DNA of 52,165 nt from SBBG01 sp033717875 (GCA_033717875.1 JADDKJ010000024.1:1-52165), one strand, 5' to 3'; numbered from the stretch's first letter, positions 10,713 through 20,509 are shown. Notes: generated by a model not told the origin, from the letters alone. Numbers and translations are program-made.

Positions 10713-12083
10713 CTACTGAATCACCAAAAACAGCCCCCCGCCGCCACGGCGGATATTGAGCAATAATCGCCGCCCCGCGCCCTTGACGGCGCGGCTCAAC
10801 TCTTCGAGATTACGCACCGGCTGGCGGTTGATGGAAAGAATCAGGTCATCCTTGCGCAGGCCGGCGTTCCAGGCACGGCTGCCGGGTTCGACGTCGAGCA
10901 CGGCCATGCCTTGACCACGCAGGGGCGAATCGTTTTCGATGGGGCCAAGGGTAGCGCCAGCCAGGCGCGGGTGAAGCTCTCCCATGTCCGCCCTGGCGGG
11001 TTGCGCCGGTTGGCCGAGCTGGACGGTCACGGTGCGCGGCTTGCCGTCGCGCACCACGCCGAGCGCGACTTTGTCGCCCACGCGCAGCAGGCCAATGGTA
11101 TTGCGCACCTCGGCCGCGCCGCGCACCGGGCCGCCATTGACGCTGACGACGACATCCCCTTCCTCCAGGCCGGCCTTCGCCGCGGGAGATTCCTTCTCGA
11201 CCCTGGCGACGATGGCGCCGGACTGTTCCTTGATGTTGAACGCCTTGGCCAGCTCGGGGGTCAGGTCTTGCATTGCCACGCCGAGCCGGCCGCGCTTGAC
11301 CTCGCCGAAGGTGACGAGCTGGCGCATGATGTCGCGCGCCATATTGGTGGGGATGGCGAAGCCGATGCCGACATTGCCGCCGCCGGGCGCGAGGATGGCG
11401 GTGTTGATGCCCACCAGCTCGCCGCGCAGGTTGACCAGCGCGCCGCCGGAATTACCGGGATTGATGGACGCGTCGGTCTGGATGAAATTCTCGTAACCCT
11501 CGATTCCCAAGCCGGTGCGCCCCAGCGCGCTGACGATGCCGGAGGTGACGGTCTGCCCCAGACCGAAAGGATTGCCGATGGCGACGACGAAATCGCCGAC
11601 GCGCAATTTGTCCGAGTCCGCCAGCGGCAGCGCCGTGAGATTCTGCGCGGGCACCTGGATCACCGCCACGTCGGCCTCGGGATCGCGTCCCACCACCTTT
11701 GCACTGAGGCTGCGGCCGTCACGCAGCGTGACGGTGATCTCGTCGGCCTTGTCGATAACGTGATTGTTGGTCAGCACATAACCCTTGGCGGCATCCACCA
11801 CCACCCCCGAGCCCAGGCTCTGCGTGGGACGCTCACGCGGCGCATCGGGCACGCCGAAGAAGCGGCGAAAGAATGGGTCTTGCATCAGCGGGTTGTCCTG
11901 CACACGGACACGACCGCGGGTGGCGATGTTGACCACGGCGGGGGAGGTCTTTTCGATCATCGGTGCCAGAGTGGGCAGCGCGGCGCCCTGGCTGTCCAGC
12001 GCGGGCAGCATGGCCGAGACCGGCAGAGACAACGCACCCACCGCCGCAAGCAACACGCCGGCAAAAACAAATTTTGTTTTCAT
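10713..12083 (-). CDS. degQ: DegP/DegQ-type periplasmic serine endoprotease
   Basis: This 456-residue protein is a periplasmic HtrA protease that degrades or refolds damaged envelope proteins. A signal peptide (FAGVLLAAVGALSLPVSA) precedes the trypsin-like domain. The catalytic triad is visible as His in TNNHVID, Asp in DPEADVAVI and Ser in NPGNSGGAL. Two PDZ domains follow (RGRLGVAMQDLTPELA, and a C-terminal one ending LLLNIRRGGGGLFLVIQ). ATG 12083 is chosen because the signal peptide begins there, 74 codons into the open frame. A CCTAAAAA repeat end lies about 22 bases upstream. Whether it is DegP, DegQ or MucD in strict terms cannot be decided here. Confidence 0.9.
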   Translation of the reverse strand: MKTKFVFAGVLLAAVGALSLPVSAMLPALDSQGAALPTLAPMIEKTSPAVVNIATRGRVRVQDNPLMQDPFFRRFFGVPDAPRERPTQSLGSGVVVDAAKGYVLTNNHVIDKADEITVTLRDGRSLSAKVVGRDPEADVAVIQVPAQNLTALPLADSDKLRVGDFVVAIGNPFGLGQTVTSGIVSALGRTGLGIEGYENFIQTDASINPGNSGGALVNLRGELVGINTAILAPGGGNVGIGFAIPTNMARDIMRQLVTFGEVKRGRLGVAMQDLTPELAKAFNIKEQSGAIVARVEKESPAAKAGLEEGDVVVSVNGGPVRGAAEVRNTIGLLRVGDKVALGVVRDGKPRTVTVQLGQPAQPARADMGELHPRLAGATLGPIENDSPLRGQGMAVLDVEPGSRAWNAGLRKDDLILSINRQPVRNLEELSRAVKGAGRRLLLNIRRGGGGLFLVIQ

Positions 12084-12196
12084 TACAAGAGACCTTTCCA
12101 TCATCCTAAAAACGGCTATTGCACCACGGGCTTGCAGGGTTAAGATTACACGATGGGCGAGAAATTTCTCCCAGCCCGCCACTCCTGGAAATGAAT

Positions 12197-12217
12197 AGGC
12201 GCGCCATGCGCCTTTTT
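12197..12217 (+). terminator. Orphan intrinsic terminator on the plus strand
   Basis: AGGCGC-GCCAT-GCGCCT with a following T-run (12213-12217). The only neighbouring upstream gene, degQ, points the other way, so no annotated plus-strand transcript uses it. Confidence 0.55.
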
Positions 12218-12241
12218 CAAGCGTATCAGACCACCCTGTCC

Positions 12242-12289
12242 GCACCAAAAAAGTGCGCGCACCCTTTTCGAGGCGCACAAACCTGGTGC
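12242..12289 (+). promoter_or_regulatory. Paired NtrC-like enhancer sites
   Basis: Two dyads resemble the NtrC consensus GCACC-N5-GGTGC: GCACCAAAAAAGTGC at 12242-12256 and GCACAAACCTGGTGC at 12275-12289, each with one mismatch. Their centres are 33 bp apart and lie near -130 and -97 from the start expected of the sigma-54 promoter at 12353, the usual enhancer geometry. Confidence 0.7.
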
Positions 12290-12352
12290 ACACCTCGCCA
12301 GCCACCCCTGGATAAATAGCAAATTGTTTTGATTATGAAGAATAATTTTTAA

Positions 12353-12368
12353 TGGCACAAAATCTGCT
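12353..12368 (+). promoter_or_regulatory. Sigma-54 promoter of the porin-glnK-amtB operon
   Basis: TGGCACAAAATCTGCT has the GG and GC dinucleotides exactly 10 bases apart and a perfect -24 box (TGGCAC); the -12 box is CTGC instead of TTGC. Transcription would start near 12379, about 60 bases before the porin ATG at 12440. With the NtrC-like sites upstream this implies induction under nitrogen limitation. Confidence 0.75.
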
Positions 12369-12439
12369 TAATCGGCTCAAGGAATGCAGTTATATGGATT
12401 TTAAACCATCACCTGACCAGGAAACCACAAGGGGAGATC

Positions 12440-13564
12440 ATGAACAGAGTCAAAAATACGGTCGTCGTTATCGGGCTGCTTACCAGCGTACCCGTACTTG
12501 CGGCGGAAGAAAAGATGGCGGACAAGCCAGGCGTACCCAGCCTGGGGCAGATCATGGGGGCGTCGGGGATCAATGTGTCGGGGTATGTCGATACTTCGTA
12601 CACCTATCTGTCGGGTGAAGGCAAGTTCACCCCTAACGGTGTTGCCAACCGCGTCTTCGACACCACGCGCAATAGCTTCAACCTGCAAATGATCGATGTG
12701 ACGGTATCCAAACTGCCTTCCAACGGATTTGGTGGTTTGGTAAACCTCAATTTCGGACCGGATGCCGACGTGGTCGCCGCCGCCGGTCCCGGCAACACCA
12801 AAGAAGTGCAGCAGGCCTACGTCCACTATGCCAACGGCCCGCTGATGGTGATCGCCGGTAAGTTTGTCACGATGGCGGGCGCCGAAGTGATCAAGAGCCC
12901 AAACAATCTGAACTTTTCGCGCTCCATCCTGTTCGGCTACGCCATTCCCTTCGCCCACACCGGCGCGCGGCTGACCTACACCGTCAACGACAAGCTGTCG
13001 CTGATGGCCGGCGTCAACAACGGCTGGGACGCGCAGAAGGACAACAATCACAACAAAACTCTGGAAGTCGGCTTCTCCGCCAACCCCGTCAAACCCTTGC
13101 TTCTGGCCGGCTCGCTCCATAGCGGCAAGGAATACGCCAACAATGTACTAGGCACCGGCGATCTTGGCCTGCGCAACCTGCTCGACCTCGTCGCCACCTG
13201 GAACGCCACCGACGCCTTGAGTTTCATCCTCAACTACGATTACGGCACCCAGGAAGATGCCGTGACAGTGGGACAGAAGGCCAAGTGGCAGGGCGTGGCC
13301 GGTTATGTGAATTATAAGTTCGCTGACAAGTGGCGGGTGGCGCTGCGTGCCGAAACCTTCGACGACAAGGACGGCTACCGCACCGGCGTGGTGCAGAAGT
13401 GGGACGAAGCCACGCTGACGCTGGCCCACATGCCGAGCGAAAGTGTGGAGCTGCGGGCGGAAGTGCGCGCGGACAAATCCGACAAAAAGAGCTTCCTGAA
13501 GAGCGACGGCACGGCCACGGACACTCAAAACTCCGTCGCCCTGCAAGCCATCTACAAGTTTTAA
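12440..13564 (+). CDS. Putative outer-membrane porin (BBP2-like)
   Basis: This 374-residue protein has a signal peptide (VVVIGLLTSVPVLA, cleavage after Ala), an early barrel strand INVSGYVDTSYTY, and many amphipathic strands ending in ALQAIYKF with terminal Phe. The pattern fits the BBP2-like putative porin family. It is the first gene of an operon with glnK (59 bp later) and amtB, under a sigma-54 promoter, so it probably lets a nitrogen compound, perhaps ammonium or a small organic N source, cross the outer membrane. The ribosome-binding site is AGGGGAGATC. The substrate is inferred from context only. Confidence 0.8.
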   Translation: MNRVKNTVVVIGLLTSVPVLAAEEKMADKPGVPSLGQIMGASGINVSGYVDTSYTYLSGEGKFTPNGVANRVFDTTRNSFNLQMIDVTVSKLPSNGFGGLVNLNFGPDADVVAAAGPGNTKEVQQAYVHYANGPLMVIAGKFVTMAGAEVIKSPNNLNFSRSILFGYAIPFAHTGARLTYTVNDKLSLMAGVNNGWDAQKDNNHNKTLEVGFSANPVKPLLLAGSLHSGKEYANNVLGTGDLGLRNLLDLVATWNATDALSFILNYDYGTQEDAVTVGQKAKWQGVAGYVNYKFADKWRVALRAETFDDKDGYRTGVVQKWDEATLTLAHMPSESVELRAEVRADKSDKKSFLKSDGTATDTQNSVALQAIYKF

Positions 13565-13623
13565 CCCCTCGCGGGGGCGGCCCCCTTCCAAACGCCCCCG
13601 CACCTTATTCTCGAGGACACGTT

Positions 13624-13962
13624 ATGAAACTCGTCACAGCCATCATCAAACCCTTCAAGCTCGACGACGTGCGCGAGGCCCTATCCGAAGTCGGCGTGCA
13701 GGGCATCACCGTCACCGAGGTGAAGGGCTTCGGCCGTCAGAAAGGCCACACCGAACTGTACCGCGGCGCGGAATATGTGGTGGATTTTCTGCCCAAGGTG
13801 AAGCTGGAAATCGCCATCGCCGATGACCTGCTCGACAGGGTGGTCGAGGCTATCGCCAAGGCGGCCAATACCGGCAAGATCGGTGACGGCAAGATCTTCG
13901 TCTTCGACCTCGAGCAGGCCATTCGCATCCGCACCGGCGAAGCCGGGCCAGACGCGCTGTAA
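13624..13962 (+). CDS. glnK: PII nitrogen regulatory protein
   Basis: This 112-residue PII protein senses 2-oxoglutarate, ATP/ADP and, through uridylylation, glutamine. The T-loop contains the modified Tyr51 (GHTELYRGAEY). The start MKLVTAIIKPFKLDDVREAL and the signature TGKIGDGKIFV are conserved. As it lies 27 bp before amtB, it is best called glnK, whose product plugs the AmtB channel when nitrogen is sufficient. ATG 13624 follows CTCGAGGACACGTT, with a GAGG site. It is probably cotranscribed from the sigma-54 promoter at 12353. Confidence 0.95.
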   Translation: MKLVTAIIKPFKLDDVREALSEVGVQGITVTEVKGFGRQKGHTELYRGAEYVVDFLPKVKLEIAIADDLLDRVVEAIAKAANTGKIGDGKIFVFDLEQAIRIRTGEAGPDAL

Positions 13963-13989
13963 CCATCCATGTAGTGGAGGAATACAATA

Positions 13990-15324
<1,335 letters not shown>

Positions 15325-15354
15325 CCCCCCCCAGAAGTAGCCATAGGTGTGATT

Positions 15355-15380
15355 ACGGGCGCGCAATGCGCCCGTTTTTT
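15355..15380 (+). terminator. Rho-independent terminator of the amtB operon
   Basis: ACGGGCGC-GCAAT-GCGCCCGT, an 8-bp perfect stem, is followed by six T. Confidence 0.9.
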
Positions 15381-15454
15381 CTGTTCAGCCGTAGACAACC
15401 GCCCGCCGACAGCGGGATAATAATTTCCCAACCCATAACAAGACTTCAAACACC

Positions 15455-15913
15455 ATGAAGCACTTCCTGTTTGCCATCCTTGCGATAAGCTTGACCACCC
15501 CCTCGGCCGCCGATGTCTACAAATGGGTGGACAGCAAGGGCGTGACCCACTACAGCGACGACGCGCCTTCCCGCGCGACGCGGCCCATCGATCTGCCACC
15601 GCCGGCCGTTGTCGACAGAAGCCCTCGCCGACCAGAAACCGCCGCCAGGTCACTCCCGCGCCAGCCCGAACCCACATTAAACCCAGCATCCGTCGTGCCA
15701 GCGGCGCCCGCGCCACAAAACGTCAACCTCAACACCGCCGACGCCGAAACACTAATCAATGTCCTTGACGGCATCGGCCCTGGCAAGGCGGCCGCCATCA
15801 TCGCTTACAGAAAACAGCATGGCCCCTTCAAATCCATCGACGAACTGAACCAGGTCCGCGGCATCGGCCCAAAGACCATCGCCGCGAACCGGACCAGGCT
15901 GAGCGTCAAGTAA
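15455..15913 (+). CDS. DUF4124 - ComEA helix-hairpin-helix fusion protein
   Basis: This 152-residue secreted protein has a signal peptide (FAILAISLTTPSAA), a DUF4124 domain (DVYKWVDSKGVTHYSDDAP, residues 20-38), a Pro/Arg-rich linker (about 45-85), and a ComEA-type helix-hairpin-helix domain (VNLNTADAETLINVLDGIGP, then RGIGPKTIAANRTRL). ComEA proteins bind DNA in the periplasm during natural transformation. DUF4124 has no known function but is common on envelope proteins of Gammaproteobacteria. No other competence gene is nearby, so a role in DNA uptake is inferred from the domain only. A second DUF4124 gene lies at 16431. Confidence 0.82.
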   Translation: MKHFLFAILAISLTTPSAADVYKWVDSKGVTHYSDDAPSRATRPIDLPPPAVVDRSPRRPETAARSLPRQPEPTLNPASVVPAAPAPQNVNLNTADAETLINVLDGIGPGKAAAIIAYRKQHGPFKSIDELNQVRGIGPKTIAANRTRLSVK

Positions 15914-15934
15914 ACGATATCCTGAAAAGGAAAA

Positions 15935-16082
15935 TTCACCGCAGCGGGCGCGGAGAACACAGAGGCAAAACAAGACCTTGGCTTGCGTGCCGAATCACCT
16001 GCTGGGCGAGGGCGCATGTCACCCTAACCGACTGAATTTACTTGCGTTCTCCGCGTCCTCTGCGGTTCAATAGCTTTTTAGG
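15935..16082. repeat. MITE-like inverted-repeat element, copy A
   Basis: The arms ACCGCAGCGGGCGCGGAGAA (15938-15957) and TTCTCCGCGTCCTCTGCGGT are near-perfect inverse copies of about 30 bp around a 70-bp core. The right side continues to TTTTTAGG (16075-16082). Copy B at 46149-46306 shares the arms and parts of the core (CAAGACCTTGG, then CCCGCTGGGTGAGGGCGC or close variants) in the same orientation. No coding frame is seen, which suggests a non-autonomous mobile element. Confidence 0.75.
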
Positions 16083-16101
16083 ATTATCCTGAAAATTAGG
16101 A

Positions 16102-16338
16102 TTATAGTTTGCCGTGCGTACCGTCGCAGAACGGCTTCGTACCACTCTGTTTGCAGCCGCACAGCCACACCCTGGTTTTCTCCGCCAACGTGAACTTCTG
16201 CGGGTTGAACTCGGTGCCCTTGTGAGACCCATCGCAAAACGGCTGATTCGCCGACCTGCCGCAGGCGCACCACCAGTATTCCCCCGCCTCCAGTTCCAGT
16301 GCATAAGGCGCTTTTTGCGCGATTTCAGGTTGTGCCAT
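16102..16338 (-). CDS. CDGSH iron-sulfur domain protein
   Basis: This 78-residue protein carries two CDGSH motifs, WCACGRSANQPFCDGSH and LCGCKQSGTKPFCDGTH. Each provides three Cys and one His to bind a redox-active 2Fe-2S cluster. It is a small soluble protein, probably in electron transfer or iron-sulfur handling; the partner is unknown. ATG 16338 (MAQPEIAQKAPY) is preferred over the frame's earlier start because CTGGAG lies just upstream. It stands alone between a repeat and a divergent DUF4124 gene. Confidence 0.9.
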   Translation of the reverse strand: MAQPEIAQKAPYALELEAGEYWWCACGRSANQPFCDGSHKGTEFNPQKFTLAEKTRVWLCGCKQSGTKPFCDGTHGKL

Positions 16339-16430
16339 CGTTTTTCTCCAGATTATTTGGTCAATAGAACTCAAGCATAAAACGGAAGGTACCGCTAACC
16401 TGTGTACCCTGAAAAAGCGGAAATCCTAGC

Positions 16431-16877
16431 ATGAAATACTACGCCATCTCCATTGCCGGACTGGTTCTCGCCTGCGCCACCGTGTCAGCCGGTGAAGTTT
16501 TCAAATGGGTTGATTCCCAAGGCAAGGTACATTACGGCGACCGGCCGCAAAGCGGCGCCGCGCAAACCCTCAAGATCGCCCCCTCGCCTGCGGTGGACGA
16601 AAGCCTGCGCCAGCGGCGTGAGGCGCCAAACAAACAGCCCAAACCAGAACCAGGCGAAGAGGAAAAAAAGAAACCAGGACAAATCACCAGCGCCAAGGAA
16701 GCCCGGCAAGAGATGGCCAAGCAATGTGACGATGCCAAACGGCGCCAGGAAAAATATCAGGGCGCGACCATGCTCTTTGAACAGACTGACAATGGCGAGC
16801 GGCGTATTCTATCCAATGAAGAACGGCTGAAAGCGATAGAAAACACCAAGCAAGAGAGAGAAAAGTGGTGTGAATGA
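16431..16877 (+). CDS. DUF4124 domain protein
   Basis: This 148-residue secreted protein has a signal peptide (ISIAGLVLACATVSA), an N-terminal DUF4124 domain (GEVFKWVDSQGKVHYGDRPQ), a Lys/Pro/Glu-rich linker, and a charged C-terminal helical region (KQCDDAKRRQEKYQGATMLF). The tail resembles that of many DUF4124 proteins, in which two Cys (CDDAK and the penultimate residue of EKWCE) may pair. Its function is unknown; location is periplasmic by inference. It ends 19 bp before the stop of the convergent large gene. Confidence 0.8.
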   Translation: MKYYAISIAGLVLACATVSAGEVFKWVDSQGKVHYGDRPQSGAAQTLKIAPSPAVDESLRQRREAPNKQPKPEPGEEEKKKPGQITSAKEARQEMAKQCDDAKRRQEKYQGATMLFEQTDNGERRILSNEERLKAIENTKQEREKWCE

Positions 16878-16896
16878 GGTACTGACGAACAGGCTC

Positions 16897-19569
16897 TCAA
16901 ACACACCGCATCCGTCGGCGGTAAGCATACCCTCCCACACCCGCCATACCCAACAGTGCCACCGCAAAGGCCGCCGCCGGATATTTCACCGCATACACCA
17001 CCGGCGTCAGCACCGCGCGCGCGGTGGCGCGCAGACTATCGTGCCGGGCGATGAACGCGGCCAGCGGCGGGGAGTGTTCGTAATACCATGCGACGAACGC
17101 GCGCCCCGGGGCATTGGTCAACAAATACCTGTCACGGAAATCGCGCAACGCCTGGACATGGGGGTCGAGAAACGAACCGTAGGCGGCGGTGGCGATGAAG
17201 CATTTATCGGTCTTGCCCTGAACAGACGAGGTATTGTCGGAAAACGCCGGATCGGACTCGTTGGACACGGCGCGGGCGATGTTATCCAACCTCACATCCG
17301 GGCCGTTGGGTGTCACCACCAGCCTCACCGTCTTGCTCTGGCCCGACGCCAGGTCGCCCAATGCACAGACCAGCGCTGAGTCGCTGGTCCTGTTGCAACC
17401 GGCGGCCTGATCGGATTGAAAGGTGACGGTATCGGGCAGCCAGTCGCCCAGCAACACGGAAGTGGCTGTATCGGGGCCATTGTTGGTTACCGTGATGCTA
17501 TAGGCCACCGGCACATGCTGTGGGTACGGCCCGCTGGGAAGGGTTTTGGTCACGGCAAGCTGCGCCGTGGGAATCTTCCCGCCTTCGGGAGTCAACAGGA
17601 AGCCATGGATCTGGCCGTTGAACGCGCCCCAGCCGACGATCTGCCCGGCGTTGTTGATACCCGAGGCGTTGAAGAGAACCCAGCCGGAATTGGCCGGAAT
17701 CAGGCCGTTGAGATCCTGCATGTTATTGGTCAATTCCCACTGCGCGTCACCCTCGACGATGCGGAACATGCCGCTCTGCGTGCCGGCGAAAACCGTGGGG
17801 CTGGGCGCGGTAGGCGCAACCGACAGGGCTAAAACATCGAGATTGGTAAGCCCCGCGGTGGTCATGGGCGTCCAGGTGCTCGTCCCGTCGGTCAGTTTAT
17901 ACACGCCCGTGCTCAATCCGGCGTAAATGATGCAGGCGCCCGTGGCAGGGCAGATGGTGCGCAGTGTTCGCACCGCGCCGCCGGAAAGACCATCATTGAG
18001 CGCCGTCCATGCCCAACTATTGCCCGCGCCGGGAGTCCCCTTGCGAATACTGGAGCCGACCCCCACGTATAGCACGCCCGCGCCCACCTGAATGGAAGTG
18101 ACATTCCGTTCTTGCAGATCCCCCTGGATGGTTTGCCAGCTCGCTCCCGCCGCGCTCGCATCGCTCGCATAAACACCGCCGCTCGTGGCGGCGTAAACAA
18201 CTGTGGAGCCGCTGCCGGATATACCTGCCGCCAGATCATGAATAATCGGATTTTGAGTAATGCCGCCATTGAAGGTCGCCCAACTGGCGCCGCCGTCCGT
18301 ACTTCTGTAGATCCCAACCGGGGTACCGGCATACAGGGTGGCCGAATCGTTCGGATCGACGACCAGCGCCGTGATCGCGGGCACGACCTGCCTTGGAGGC
18401 GTGCTGTTGTCGGTGAAGACCAAACCGTTGTTGACGGCGGTCCAGTTGTCGCCCGCGTCAATGCTTTTATAGATGCCGCTGCCGGTACCGGCATAAACCG
18501 TACCGGCGGCGCCTCGAGCAAGCTCCGTGATGCTGAGATTGCCCAGTCCGGCATTCCTGGAAACGATGCTCGCGCCCGCGTCCGCGCTTCTGAAAACACC
18601 GTTGTTGCTGGTGCCGAGGAACACCAGGGTCACCGGCGGCGAGCTGCTGATCACCACGGACGTCAGGGCCGCCACCCCGCCGCTCTTGCGGTCATGAAAA
18701 AAGGCGCGAGTGAGACCCGCGTCGTTAAGCGCGGAATAACCGACCACATGACCGACCCTGTTGATATCGTTGGCGACGCTGCCGATGTCCTTGCCGATCA
18801 CGCCAAGATCCTGCATGCCCGGCCCGCGCACCCAGACGTAGGCTCGCTTGCTGCTGTCCTTTTCGGAGAGATTGGAGAATGCCCAGCCGACGACCTGGTT
18901 GTCGTCATTGACGGCACTCGCGTGACTGCCGATGAAGCCAGGCATGGGGTTATCGATGTCCAGTTGATGCAGTCCGTTGGTGAGACTATAGATGAAGGCA
19001 TGCAAGATGCCATCACCGCCGCGGGAAACCCCAGCGACGGCGGCGAAGCTGTTGACGGAAGTACCCCACGCATGGCCGGCCAGCGTTGGCAGCAGGTTCA
19101 TCTTGCCGGTGATGGCATCATAGAGGTAGGGACGTTCCAGCCCATCGACCAATGCCACACCCGTCACCTGATCGAAATCGTTCACACCCCTGGCCTGAAC
19201 AGCATTCGCATCGAAATAGCTCACACCTCTGCCTTCCTGCCAGAGAAAGGCGCGCTGCGGGGTGGAATTCACCAATTCATGTCCCACAGCCATCCCGGCG
19301 CTGTTGACCACATTCGCCCGGCTTGCCACGCCTGACGGCCCAATGAGCTTGTTCACCCCATCCTTGCGCACCATCGCCACCGGGGGCGATTGATTCGCAT
19401 CACCCCCGGTGATGATGCCGTTATTACTGATGTCATAGGGGTAAATATTCACACCCAGATCGGTGATGGTATAACCCTGAGCATCCGCCTGACGCAGAGG
19501 AATAAGGGCTGCCGCGGCACACAGGAACAGACCGAGGCAATGCAAGAACGGCTTGAATCGCATACGCAC
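16897..19569 (-). CDS. Large exported protein: HAF repeats, beta-propeller repeats, DUF11, CFI-box tail
   Basis: This 890-residue protein has a signal peptide (LGLFLCAAAALIPLRQADA). The N-terminal third contains HAF-type repeats, ending in units such as ASAVNDDNQVVGWAFS. The middle holds sialidase/YCF48-like propeller repeats (GIYKSIDAGDNWTAVNNGL, GIYRSTDGGASWATFNGGI). A DUF11 beta-sandwich follows (VAYSITVTNNGPDTATSVLL). The C-terminus has a CFI-box motif (CFIATAAYGSFLDPHV), then a membrane helix and a basic tail (AYRRRMRCV), the layout of a sorting signal. It probably sits on the surface or is cleaved. GTG 19569 is preferred over ATG 19563 as GGAG lies 8 bases before it. The ligand is unknown. 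Confidence 0.78.
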   Translation of the reverse strand: MRMRFKPFLHCLGLFLCAAAALIPLRQADAQGYTITDLGVNIYPYDISNNGIITGGDANQSPPVAMVRKDGVNKLIGPSGVASRANVVNSAGMAVGHELVNSTPQRAFLWQEGRGVSYFDANAVQARGVNDFDQVTGVALVDGLERPYLYDAITGKMNLLPTLAGHAWGTSVNSFAAVAGVSRGGDGILHAFIYSLTNGLHQLDIDNPMPGFIGSHASAVNDDNQVVGWAFSNLSEKDSSKRAYVWVRGPGMQDLGVIGKDIGSVANDINRVGHVVGYSALNDAGLTRAFFHDRKSGGVAALTSVVISSSPPVTLVFLGTSNNGVFRSADAGASIVSRNAGLGNLSITELARGAAGTVYAGTGSGIYKSIDAGDNWTAVNNGLVFTDNSTPPRQVVPAITALVVDPNDSATLYAGTPVGIYRSTDGGASWATFNGGITQNPIIHDLAAGISGSGSTVVYAATSGGVYASDASAAGASWQTIQGDLQERNVTSIQVGAGVLYVGVGSSIRKGTPGAGNSWAWTALNDGLSGGAVRTLRTICPATGACIIYAGLSTGVYKLTDGTSTWTPMTTAGLTNLDVLALSVAPTAPSPTVFAGTQSGMFRIVEGDAQWELTNNMQDLNGLIPANSGWVLFNASGINNAGQIVGWGAFNGQIHGFLLTPEGGKIPTAQLAVTKTLPSGPYPQHVPVAYSITVTNNGPDTATSVLLGDWLPDTVTFQSDQAAGCNRTSDSALVCALGDLASGQSKTVRLVVTPNGPDVRLDNIARAVSNESDPAFSDNTSSVQGKTDKCFIATAAYGSFLDPHVQALRDFRDRYLLTNAPGRAFVAWYYEHSPPLAAFIARHDSLRATARAVLTPVVYAVKYPAAAFAVALLGMAGVGGYAYRRRMRCV

Positions 19570-19590
19570 GACAGTCGCTCCGTCGATGAA

Positions 19591-20433
19591 TCAGATTTTC
19601 ATGAATTCAGGCAATGCCATGGCGGCACGATGAATGGCGGCATTGTAGTAGCGGGTCTTGAAGGGTTTGCGCGCGGCATCCTGCTCGCGGAAGGCGGAGA
19701 GATCCCCGCCCTTGCCCGCCATGGTCGCCGACCACCAGCCGGAGGGGTAGCTGCATTGCGGGAAACCCAGCGTCAGGGTGCTGGCGAATCCGGTGCCGCG
19801 CATCGTGGCATGCATGTCGTCGATGAGTTTTTTGTGATACAGCGGCGACTCGCTCTGCTGCACGATCAGGCCGCCATCGCGCAATGCGCGGTGGCAATCG
19901 CGGAAAAAGGGCGCGGAGAACAGCCCTTCGGCGGGGCCCACCGGGTCGGTGCTGTCGACGATGATGATGTCATAGCTGCCGGGGGCGGCGTCCTTCACCC
20001 ATTGGATGCCGTTGTCGAAATACAGCTCGGCGCGCGGGTCGTTGTTGGACTCGCACAGCTCGGGGAAGAAGCGCTCGGCGGCGCGCGTCACGCCCTCGTC
20101 GATGTCCACCTGCTGCGCCCGTATCACGCCGGGATGCTTGAGCACCTCGCGCAGCGTGCCGCAATCGCCACCGCCGATGATCAGCACATCCTTCGGGTCG
20201 GGATGAGTGAACAGCACCGGGTGCGACACCATTTCGTGATAGATAAAATTGTCGAGGTCGGTCACCATCACCAGGCCATCGAGCGTCATCAGCGTGCCGA
20301 ACCCTTCCGTTTCGTACACCTCGATGCGCTGGAAGGGGCTTTGCTCGTCCAGCAGCTTTTCCTTGATTTTCAGGGAAAAGGCCGAACCCTGCGCGGTGTG
20401 GATTTCGGTGTACCAGCTTGCGTCCAACGACAT
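19591..20433 (-). CDS. speE: Spermidine synthase
   Basis: SpeE transfers an aminopropyl group from decarboxylated S-adenosylmethionine to putrescine. The 280-residue product has the family start (WYTEIHTAQGSAFSLKIKEK), the substrate-binding region (YHEMVSHPVLFTHPDPKDVL), a modified nucleotide motif IGGGDCGTLREVLKH (Cys where Gly is usual), and the catalytic Asp in VDSTDPVGPAEGLFS. AGGAG lies 7 bases before the ATG. It is divergent from speA, which provides agmatine for putrescine, so the two probably form one polyamine pathway. speD and the agmatine-degrading enzymes are not in the window. Confidence 0.93.
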   Translation of the reverse strand: MSLDASWYTEIHTAQGSAFSLKIKEKLLDEQSPFQRIEVYETEGFGTLMTLDGLVMVTDLDNFIYHEMVSHPVLFTHPDPKDVLIIGGGDCGTLREVLKHPGVIRAQQVDIDEGVTRAAERFFPELCESNNDPRAELYFDNGIQWVKDAAPGSYDIIIVDSTDPVGPAEGLFSAPFFRDCHRALRDGGLIVQQSESPLYHKKLIDDMHATMRGTGFASTLTLGFPQCSYPSGWWSATMAGKGGDLSAFREQDAARKPFKTRYYNAAIHRAAMALPEFMKI

Positions 20434-20509
20434 TCGATCACTCCTGGAAACGGGATTTCAAGATAAGCAGATTATCCAAGATTCGCCCTCGGAATGAAAC
20501 CAAACCCGG

